A stretch of DNA of 7,312 nt from Persebacter sp051009035 (lineage in GTDB: Bacteria > Pseudomonadota > Gammaproteobacteria > Tethybacterales > Persebacteraceae). The notes below the pieces were generated by a model. It was not told the DNA's origin, made no database searches, and saw only the letters and a program-made list of their open reading frames with translations. The position numbers and the translations under genes are program-made. Shown piece after piece: positions 1 through 5,486 of this stretch (position 1 is the stretch's first letter; every line of letters starts with the position of its first letter). The stretch spans positions 1 through 7,312 of the forward strand of contig JBPCWY010000211.1 of NCBI GenBank assembly GCA_051009035.1, in the 5' to 3' direction.

Positions 1-608
1 TCGCGCCGCGATTCGGCGAGCGCGGCGTCCGAAATCGGCAGCAACTGCTCCACCACCGGCTCTTGTTTGACGGTGTTGATAAAACGGGTAAACAGCAAAT
101 CCACCCGGTCAACTTCGCCCTTGCGAAAGGCGTCCAGCATCGCGGAAACCGCGCCGATGAGCTCCCCCGCCGAGGGCGCGTCCCCGTAGCCGGTGTGCTG
201 GGAAATAACCGCGGCGTTGGCGCGCGCAAAAAACCCCGCCCCCTTGCCGCCGATGACGGTAACTTTCACCGAGCCGCCCGCTTCTTCGCCCGCGCGCAAA
301 AGCGCAAACGCCGTCCGCAACGCGGTGGCATTCAACCCGCCGCACAATCCTTTGTCGGTGGTGACGACAATCAGCCCGGTATTTTTGGCGTCCGGACGCG
401 GCGCGAGAAACGGGTGGCGGACTTCGGAATTGGCGCGCGCCAAGTGGGCGCAAACTTCGCGGATTTTTTCGCCGTAGGGGCGCGCGTGCCGCATCCGCTC
501 CTGCGCGCGGCGCATTTTGGAGGCGGCGACCATCTCCATCGCTTTGGTGATTTTTTGCGTATTTTTGACGCTTTTAATTTTGTTGCGGATTTCTTTGGCG
601 GCGGCCAT
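1..608 (-). CDS. atpG: F1Fo ATP synthase gamma subunit (5' part, cut by the window edge)
   Basis: This is the central rotating shaft subunit of the F1 sector, which couples proton flow through Fo to ATP synthesis at the inner membrane. About 202 codons are visible of a usual length near 287, so the C-terminal rotor helix lies outside. The reading begins MAAAKEIRNKIKSVKNTQ and continues through KITKAMEMVAASKMRRAQ, the hallmark N-terminal coiled-coil helix of AtpG. A later stretch reads VVTTDKGLCGGLN, the conserved Rossmann-like core segment. The ATG start is preceded by an AAGGGGG Shine-Dalgarno about four bases away. It shares one base with the stop of the upstream GFA-like gene (TAATG), which implies translational coupling. 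In most bacteria atpA lies directly upstream of atpG; here it does not. Identity is secure. Whether this is the only atpG copy, and whether atpD follows, cannot be seen. Confidence 0.96.
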   Translation of the reverse strand, partial: MAAAKEIRNKIKSVKNTQKITKAMEMVAASKMRRAQERMRHARPYGEKIREVCAHLARANSEVRHPFLAPRPDAKNTGLIVVTTDKGLCGGLNATALRTAFALLRAGEEAGGSVKVTVIGGKGAGFFARANAAVISQHTGYGDAPSAGELIGAVSAMLDAFRKGEVDRVDLLFTRFINTVKQEPVVEQLLPISDAALAESRR

Positions 609-1129
609 TATTCCCCCTTTTCCGGCGCGGTTTTGGGGGCGGCGGCGTGAAATTCCGCGTCATGCGCCGATTTTTCGGAAGACGGCATGCCGGGAAAACG
701 CGGCAAACCGTCGTCGGGCGCGCACCAAGCGGGCGCGCCGGCGGTGTAAATCCGCATGCGCGGCGCAAACAATTCCGGTTTATCCAGCGAACCGGCGGCA
801 AAAACTATCACATCGGACATCATGGAATTTTGATTATACACGGGCGCGCGGCATTTTTCGCAAACCGCCCGCGAAACCCGGTTGCCGCTGTCCGCAGTGT
901 ATTCGTAAATCGCGGTTTTGCCGGAAATTTCGCAACAATCGCGCAAAACGCCAAACCACGCCCCGCCCGCCGCCCCGCCCATTTTGCGGCAGATAGCGCA
1001 GTGGCAAATCCCGGGCCACATCATTTTTCCGGTAAATTGATAGCGCACCGCCCCGCAAACGCAGCCGCCGCAAACCGCCGCGTTTTTGGAATCCGCCGCC
1101 CCGCCGGAATCCGCCGTTTTTTCGCTCAT
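608..1129 (-). CDS. GFA/CENP-V family zinc-binding protein
   Basis: A 173-residue protein of the glutathione-dependent formaldehyde-activating (GFA/CENP-V) domain family, probably cytosolic. All the expected cysteine clusters are present: CGGCVCGAVRY (C20, C23, C25), CHCAIC (C42, C44, C47) and CEKC (C90, C93). These are the family's structural and catalytic zinc ligands. The ending AWCAPDDGLPRFPGMP is also typical. Residues 150-173 form a low-complexity Ala/Lys/Glu tail. The founding member was described as helping glutathione react with formaldehyde, but most members have no proven reaction, so the activity is uncertain. The ATG overlaps the stop of the upstream YbjQ-like gene by four bases (ATGA), and its own TAA overlaps the atpG start, so the three genes are probably one transcript. 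The Shine-Dalgarno is weak (CGGGAAC), which fits translational coupling. Confidence 0.88.
   Translation of the reverse strand: MSEKTADSGGAADSKNAAVCGGCVCGAVRYQFTGKMMWPGICHCAICRKMGGAAGGAWFGVLRDCCEISGKTAIYEYTADSGNRVSRAVCEKCRAPVYNQNSMMSDVIVFAAGSLDKPELFAPRMRIYTAGAPAWCAPDDGLPRFPGMPSSEKSAHDAEFHAAAPKTAPEKGE
612..618 (-). promoter_or_regulatory. Ribosome binding site of atpG
   Basis: On the minus strand the sequence AAGGGGGAATAATG places a G-rich Shine-Dalgarno four to five bases before the atpG ATG. It lies inside the last codons of the upstream GFA-like gene, so ribosomes finishing that gene could reinitiate on atpG. It supports the chosen atpG start. Confidence 0.7.
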
Positions 1130-1485
1130 GTTCCCGCGAGCGGCACTTTTTTTGTATTCCCGCCGCCTTGAAAAGACACCGCCGTGCCGGAGACGGAAAC
1201 CATCAGCATGCTCCCGCCTTTGCCGACCACTTCGTAATCTATGTCAATGCCGACCACCGCATCCGCGCCCAATTCGCGCGCTTTTTCGCCCAAATCTTCA
1301 AAGGCGGCGGCGCGCGCTTTTTCCAATTCTTTTTCGTAAGCCCCGGAGCGTCCGCCGACAATATCGCGGATTCCGGCGAATAAATCCTTAAAAATATTAA
1401 CCCCCAAAACCGCCTCCCCGGCAATCACGCCGCAGTATTTGGCAATCGTTTTTCCTTCCACCGAAGGCGTAGTCGTAAAAATCAT
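1126..1485 (-). CDS. YbjQ/UPF0145 (DUF74) family protein
   Basis: A 119-residue protein of the YbjQ/DUF74 family: small soluble proteins that form ring-shaped pentamers and have no established biochemical function. The family pattern is clear: MIFTTTPSVEGKTI at the start, then GVIAGEAVLGVNIFKD, a helical segment with DLGEKARELGADAVVG near residues 70-85, and the closing strands VSVSGTAV. The usual length is about 105-110, and the extra 12-15 residues after SGTAV form a short glycine- and lysine-containing tail. I chose the ATG at 1485 because a strong GGGAGG lies five bases upstream and the family alignment begins there; the frame stays open for 45 more codons upstream, but those do not look like protein. 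It is the first gene of a probable transcript with the GFA-like gene and atpG, and its stop overlaps the next start (ATGA). Confidence 0.87.
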   Translation of the reverse strand: MIFTTTPSVEGKTIAKYCGVIAGEAVLGVNIFKDLFAGIRDIVGGRSGAYEKELEKARAAAFEDLGEKARELGADAVVGIDIDYEVVGKGGSMLMVSVSGTAVSFQGGGNTKKVPLAGT

Positions 1486-1490
1486 GTTTC

Positions 1491-1496
1491 CCTCCC
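1491..1496 (-). promoter_or_regulatory. Strong Shine-Dalgarno of the YbjQ-like gene
   Basis: GGGAGG on the minus strand lies five bases before the ATG. It is the best ribosome binding site in the window and decides the start of this gene against a longer upstream extension. Confidence 0.8.
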
Positions 1497-1525
1497 GGTT
1501 TGCAAAAAATCCCCCGCCCCGCCGT

Positions 1526-1538
1526 TTTCCGACGGAAA
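1526..1538. repeat. Perfect inverted repeat TTTCCGACGGAAA in the YbjQ-like leader
   Basis: Six bases on each side mirror around a central A. It lies 41-53 bases upstream of the YbjQ-like start, in a place where an operator could sit. No regulator is known here, and I found no convincing -35/-10 pair next to it, so the role is open. A second inverted repeat, GGGAAA-TATT-TTTCCC, lies at 1598-1613 in the same gap. Confidence 0.35.
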
Positions 1539-1597
1539 TTGCATGATAACACGGGCGGCGGCGCGTTTTATGCGCCCCGTTGCGGCTTGGGTTTTTG

Positions 1598-1613
1598 GGG
1601 AAATATTTTTCCC
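1598..1613. repeat. Perfect 6-bp inverted repeat in the 1486-1680 gap
   Basis: GGGAAA and TTTCCC are separated by four bases. There is no T-run directly after it on either strand, so it is not a standard terminator. The 195-base gap around it (1486-1680) separates the end of the flavoprotein gene from the YbjQ-like leader and contains no believable reading frame. Confidence 0.35.
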
Positions 1614-1643
1614 GCGGCAAAAATGGCGGGCGGGATTTTCATC

Positions 1644-1659
1644 AAAACCGCAACGGCGG
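1644..1659 (-). terminator. Possible weak terminator of the flavoprotein gene
   Basis: On the minus strand, 22 bases past the stop of the dehydrogenase-type gene, CCGC-CGTT-GCGG forms a four-base-pair stem followed by TTTT. The stem is short and the T-run brief, so read-through into the YbjQ-GFA-atpG genes cannot be excluded. Confidence 0.3.
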
Positions 1660-1680
1660 AAAAAGGCGAAAGGCGGCGTT

Positions 1681-4158
1681 TTATTGCCGCGGCAAAATAT
1701 TTTTCGGGTCATACACCGCGTCCGCCAACACCCGCGCCGTGCGCTTTTCGCCGCCAATTACCGCCGCCAGTTTCGTCCCCGGCGCGGCATGCTCCGGTTT
1801 GACATAGGCAAACGCCAGCAATTTTTGCACCGCATGCCCGAAAGCCGCGGAAGTCAGCGCGCCGGTGCGCGCGCCGTCCGCCAACACCGCTTCGCCGCCC
1901 GCGCCGTCTTGCACGCCGTCCGCATCCAATTCCAAATAAACGCATTTCCATTTCAGCGGATTCGCCGCCGCCCGCGCGGTGGCGGTTTTGCCGATAAAAT
2001 CCGGTTTTTGCAAATCGGCAAAACGCATCACATCCGCCTCCGCCATGTTGACTTCGTTGTTGAGCTCGCCCGCCCCGCGAAACGCTTTTTCCATGCGCAT
2101 CGCATTCATCGCAAAAGAACCGTAATCGGCAAGCCCGCGCGCCGCGCCCGCCTCCCAAAATGCGTTGTAAAGCGCGGCAATAATGGCGGGCGCGCCGTGA
2201 AATTCCCATCCCGATTCTCCCGCATATGAAAGACGGCACGCCAGCAATTCGCCGCCGCCGAAAGATTCCGCCCGCGCGCAAAGCCACGGCAGCGATTTTG
2301 CATCCGCCGCCCGCGGCATGCTTTCGCCCAAAATCGCGCGCGCCTGCGGACCGTTGAGCGCCAACGCCGCCCATTCGCGGCTGCGGTTTGTGAGTTTAAC
2401 CTCCGCGCCGCCGCGCCGAAAATTTAAATAATCCCGCAGCCGGTTTTCAAAAAACGCCGCGCATACAATATAAAAACGGTCTTCTTCCGGGCGCATCACC
2501 GTCGCTTCCATTTCAATGCGCCCGTTTTCGGAAAGAAAATGCGCCAGCGCAATCCGCCCCGGCGCGGGCAGGCGGTTTGGAATCAGCGGGTCAATCCACG
2601 CCGCCGCGTCTTTACCGCAAACTTCCATTTTCGCAAAAGCGGAAATATCCATCACGCCCGCCCGCCGCCGCACCGCCGCGACTTCCGCGCCGACAATATC
2701 ATGCACCGCCGTGCGGCGGAAAGAATAAATATCGCGCGCCGCGACTCCGTTTTTGGCAAACCAGCGCGGGCGTTCCCAGCCGCCCGCTTCTTCATGCACC
2801 GCGCCTTTCGCCGGCAAAATTTCGTAAAGCGGGCTTTGTTCGCCGGGGCGCGCCGCCAAGCGATTAAAATGCGGAAACGGGATTTCGTGGCGCAAAGTGT
2901 AATCTTCCCGCGCTTTGGCAATTTGATACGCGCGATTCGCCTCGCGCCCAAAACGGCGCGGGTCAAACTCCCGCATCGCAATATCCGCCGCCCCGTCCGT
3001 CATCCAACGCGCCAGTTGCGCCGCCAAACCCGGTCCCCAACCGATACCGATTTGGCATCCGCAACAGCACCAATAATTCCGCAACCCCGGCGCGGGACCG
3101 ACAAGCGGCATGCCGTCCGGCGGATGCGAAATTGCGCCATGCACCGCTTTTCGGATTCCCAAATCCGCCAGCACCGGCATGCGCTCCAATGCGCCGGACA
3201 GCCATTTTTCCACGCGCCCGTAATCCGGCTCAAACAATTCGTTTTCCGATTCCCACGGCGCGCCGTCATCCCACACCGAGCGCGGGTTTTCTTTTTCGTA
3301 AATGCCGACCAGCCCCGCTTTTTGTTCCATGCGCAAATAGCCGGATACCATGCGGTCGTCCCGCACCACCGGCAGCTCTTTTTCCAGCGCGGCAAATTCG
3401 GCGCATGGCGCGGTTACAAAATAATGATGCGTCATGGAAACGGCGGGCAGGTCGTAGCCGTTCCACAGCGCGATTTGCCGCGCAAACGCGCCGCCCGCAT
3501 TAACGACATGCCCGCAGGTAATTTCGCCTTTTTCGGACAATACCCGCCATTCGCCGCCCGCGCTTTGTTGAATATCCAAAACGCGGCAGCGGCGAAAGAT
3601 TTTTGCGCCCGCCGTCCGCGCCCCTTTTGCCAATGCAAAAGTCGCGCCCGCCGGATCCAAATGCCCGTCGTCCGGCGTATGCAGCGCGCATTGAACGCCG
3701 TCCAAATTATAAAACGGATGCAATTCGCGGATGCGGGCGGGCGGCACAATCTCCGCGTCAAAACCCAATCCCGCGCACGCCGAAACGATATGCCGCAACC
3801 AGTCGGTTTCGTCTTCATCGTAAGCCAAGCGCAACGAGCCGCAGCCGTGCCAAGTCGTGGATTGTCCGGTTTCCGCTTCCAGCCGCCGGTAAAGCGCAAT
3901 GTTGTAATCCACGCACCAGCCAAGCGCGCGGCTGGAAGTCGCGCGCGTAATTTGTCCGGCGGCGTGCCAAGTAGAACCCGAAGTCAGTTCGCCTTTTTCC
4001 AGCAGGACGACATCGCGCCATCCCGCGCGCGCCAAGTGATACGCCAGCGCGCATCCCATAATCCCGCCGCCCACAATGACGGCGTCCGCCGAAGACGGCA
4101 ACGCATCGCCGGAGCGGGTTTTTTCGGAAATATTGGCGGGGGCGGAGGCGGGCATCAC
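1681..4158 (-). CDS. Dimethylglycine/sarcosine dehydrogenase-type FAD protein with GcvT domains
   Basis: An 825-residue flavoprotein, full length for the DMGDH/SarDH family, which oxidatively removes an N-methyl group and passes the one-carbon unit to tetrahydrofolate. The FAD (DAO) domain spans about residues 24-385: VIVGGGIMG holds the GxGxxG loop (G30-G35), E54 ends the second strand, and GSTWHAAG puts H65 where family enzymes attach FAD covalently. A linker domain (about 385-440) follows. The GcvT aminomethyltransferase-type domain starts near W461 (WERPRWF) and carries YAGESGWEFH near 645 and MRMEKAFRGAG near 685-695; the GcvT C-terminal barrel ends the protein. C364, C365, C366 and C368 form an odd Cys cluster in the FAD domain. 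The start is GTG at 4158 or ATG at 4155, neither with a clear Shine-Dalgarno. The divergent Rieske gene suggests a shared demethylation pathway. Substrates could be dimethylglycine, sarcosine or an N-methylproline. Confidence 0.9.
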   Translation of the reverse strand: MMPASAPANISEKTRSGDALPSSADAVIVGGGIMGCALAYHLARAGWRDVVLLEKGELTSGSTWHAAGQITRATSSRALGWCVDYNIALYRRLEAETGQSTTWHGCGSLRLAYDEDETDWLRHIVSACAGLGFDAEIVPPARIRELHPFYNLDGVQCALHTPDDGHLDPAGATFALAKGARTAGAKIFRRCRVLDIQQSAGGEWRVLSEKGEITCGHVVNAGGAFARQIALWNGYDLPAVSMTHHYFVTAPCAEFAALEKELPVVRDDRMVSGYLRMEQKAGLVGIYEKENPRSVWDDGAPWESENELFEPDYGRVEKWLSGALERMPVLADLGIRKAVHGAISHPPDGMPLVGPAPGLRNYWCCCGCQIGIGWGPGLAAQLARWMTDGAADIAMREFDPRRFGREANRAYQIAKAREDYTLRHEIPFPHFNRLAARPGEQSPLYEILPAKGAVHEEAGGWERPRWFAKNGVAARDIYSFRRTAVHDIVGAEVAAVRRRAGVMDISAFAKMEVCGKDAAAWIDPLIPNRLPAPGRIALAHFLSENGRIEMEATVMRPEEDRFYIVCAAFFENRLRDYLNFRRGGAEVKLTNRSREWAALALNGPQARAILGESMPRAADAKSLPWLCARAESFGGGELLACRLSYAGESGWEFHGAPAIIAALYNAFWEAGAARGLADYGSFAMNAMRMEKAFRGAGELNNEVNMAEADVMRFADLQKPDFIGKTATARAAANPLKWKCVYLELDADGVQDGAGGEAVLADGARTGALTSAAFGHAVQKLLAFAYVKPEHAAPGTKLAAVIGGEKRTARVLADAVYDPKNILPRQ
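1684..1695. repeat. 12-bp palindrome TTGCCGCGGCAA at the flavoprotein stop
   Basis: A perfect palindrome abuts the stop codon of the dehydrogenase-type gene and covers its last codons. The core TTTTGCCGCGG recurs about 75 bases further downstream (near 1611-1624). It could add secondary structure at the 3' end of the mRNA. Composition alone could also produce it. Confidence 0.25.
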
Positions 4159-4200
4159 AATCGCGGTTTGGGGAGTTTAACAAATAATCCGCCCCGCCGG

Positions 4201-4230
4201 TTGCCGTTGCGGGCAAAATGCTTTTATAAT
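4201..4230 (+). promoter_or_regulatory. Promoter of the Rieske oxygenase gene
   Basis: TTGCCG (4201-4206) and a perfect TATAAT (4225-4230) are 18 bases apart, a good sigma-70 pair. Transcription would be expected to start at 4237-4238, which is the A of the ATG or the base before it. No Shine-Dalgarno fits between the -10 box and the ATG, so a leaderless mRNA is likely. The 79-base gap also has to serve the divergent flavoprotein gene, for which I found no clear promoter. Confidence 0.65.
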
Positions 4231-4237
4231 TTTAAGC

Positions 4238-5314
4238 ATGGACGCCGCCGTTCTTTCCGCCCGCCACTATACCGCGCCCGATATTTACGCGCGCGAAACG
4301 GAGCGCATCATGGCGCGCACTTGGCAATACGCCGGACATGTTTCGCGGCTGCGGCGCGCGGGCGATTATTTTGCGTTTGAAACGGCGGGCGAAAACTGCT
4401 TTTGCATCCGCGGCGAAGACGGCGAAATTCGCGCTTTTTACAATGTTTGCCAGCACCGCGCCCACGAGCTTTTGCAGGGCGCGGGCAATACGCGCCGCAT
4501 CGTTTGCCCCTACCATTCGTGGGCTTACGATTTGGACGGACGTTTTCGCAGCGCGCCGAATTTACACGCCGCCAAAGATTTCCCGCGCGATTCCATTCGC
4601 CTGCGGCAAATCCGCGCCGAAGTATTCTGCGGTTTTATTTTCGCCAACTTGGATGATGACGCGGCGCCGATGGACGAATGGTTTCCCGGCGCGCGCCGCG
4701 AAATAAATGAATTTTTGCCCGGGATAGAATCGCGCGCGCCGCTGTTGTGGGTGAAAATTCCGGAGCAGTGTAATTGGAAAGTATCGGTGGAAAATTATTC
4801 GGAATGCTACCACTGCGCGCTTAATCATCCGACTTTTTCCGCCGGGGTGATTAAGCCGGAATCATACAACATTCGCGCGCAGGGATATTGTTTGCGCCAT
4901 TCCACGGAATGCCAAAATATTGAAAAAATGTCGTATCCGATTGACATGTCGGCGGGGGCGCATGCCGCCGAATACGGTTCGTGGTTTTTGTGGCCGATGT
5001 TTTCGTTTCAGATTTATCCGGGCGGCGTGCTGAATACTTACCATTGGCGTGCGCAAGGCGCGGAATCGGTAATAGTATGGCGCGGCTGGCACACGCCGGA
5101 CGGCGCGGAATGCGAAACCGCCCGCATGCTTGCCAAACAAGACCGCGAAACCACGGTCGCCGAAGACATCCGCCTCGTAGAATCGGTGCAGCGCGGATTG
5201 CGCAGCCGCGGCTACCGCCCCGGTCCGCTGCTTATAGACCCGAAAGGCGGCGTCAATTCCGAACACTCCATCCTCAAACTCCGCCAATGGACTCTGGAAG
5301 CGCTGGCGGATTAA
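4238..5314 (+). CDS. Rieske non-heme iron oxygenase, betaine/carnitine demethylase type
   Basis: A 358-residue oxygenase component that probably hydroxylates an N-methyl (or C-N) carbon of a quaternary amine so the group is lost as an aldehyde. The Rieske [2Fe-2S] ligands are C71 and H73 (NVCQHRAH) with C90 and H93 (CPYHSWAYDLDG). The catalytic iron site is ENYSECYHCALNHP: H192 and H197, with E189 in the bridging place where ring-hydroxylating dioxygenases have Asp. Glu there is what I know from carnitine monooxygenase-type enzymes. RLVESVQRGL offers E315 as a possible third iron ligand. The length is near CntA/YeaW (about 370) and shorter than glycine betaine monooxygenase GbcA (about 430). 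No reductase is encoded in the window. ATG 4238 is chosen because the family pattern (ARHYTAPDIYARETERI) begins within ten residues. Proline betaine, hydroxyproline betaine, glycine betaine and carnitine are all possible substrates. Confidence 0.88.
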   Translation: MDAAVLSARHYTAPDIYARETERIMARTWQYAGHVSRLRRAGDYFAFETAGENCFCIRGEDGEIRAFYNVCQHRAHELLQGAGNTRRIVCPYHSWAYDLDGRFRSAPNLHAAKDFPRDSIRLRQIRAEVFCGFIFANLDDDAAPMDEWFPGARREINEFLPGIESRAPLLWVKIPEQCNWKVSVENYSECYHCALNHPTFSAGVIKPESYNIRAQGYCLRHSTECQNIEKMSYPIDMSAGAHAAEYGSWFLWPMFSFQIYPGGVLNTYHWRAQGAESVIVWRGWHTPDGAECETARMLAKQDRETTVAEDIRLVESVQRGLRSRGYRPGPLLIDPKGGVNSEHSILKLRQWTLEALAD

Positions 5315-5331
5315 ACCGCGCCTCTTTTTTT
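5305..5331 (+). terminator. Possible rho-independent terminator of the Rieske gene
   Basis: GGCG (5305-5308) can pair with CGCC (5319-5322) around a loop that contains the stop codon, followed by TCTTTTTTT. The stem is only four pairs, or five with a bulge, but the seven-T run directly after it is typical. Confidence 0.4.
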
Positions 5332-5486
5332 ACTTCGCCCCCGCCTCTTTCAGCGCACGGACAATCTCCCGATATTCCTTCGCCTTTTCTTGCGTTTTAG
5401 AGTTTGACCATTCCTTATTTGCCCAAGACAAAGCCGTCCCGCCTTTCCGTTGCCAAAGTATTGTCGGCGGTTTTACCGCGCCGCGT
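5330..5486 (-). other. Possible gene remnant or tiny gene in the convergent gap
   Basis: This stretch directly follows the stop of the epimerase/dehydratase gene on the same strand. Read in one frame, it ends in a protein-like, Lys/Glu-rich segment that includes SWANKEWSN and EKAKEYREIVRALKEAG, then TAA at 5330. The tail could form one amphipathic helix. No ATG lies inside; a TTG at 5431 would give a 33-residue product with a modest purine-rich site upstream. It uses codons such as TCT, TCA, TAT and ATA more than its neighbours and is less GC-rich. I do not recognise the family. It may be the 3' end of an older gene cut off by rearrangement, a real small protein, or chance. Confidence 0.3.

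Noticed and set aside
63..650. A 195-codon plus-strand frame over atpG
   Set aside because: It is antisense to an unmistakable AtpG sequence and has shadow-like composition (Gly/Arg/Phe/Ala-rich).
1126..1620. Longer form of the YbjQ-like gene starting at 1620
   Set aside because: The added 45 residues are basic and not family-like, and a strong Shine-Dalgarno marks the ATG at 1485.
4191..4214. Inverted repeat GCCCCGC / GCGGGC overlapping the Rieske -35 box as an operator
   Set aside because: The arms match only with a bulged base, and such pairs are common at this GC content.
2539..4380. A 613-codon open frame on the plus strand, antisense to the flavoprotein gene
   Set aside because: The product is rich in Arg, Pro, His and Ala without any recognisable domain, and it runs through the divergent promoter region and into the Rieske gene. 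The opposite strand encodes a clear full-length enzyme. GC-rich codon use opens such frames.
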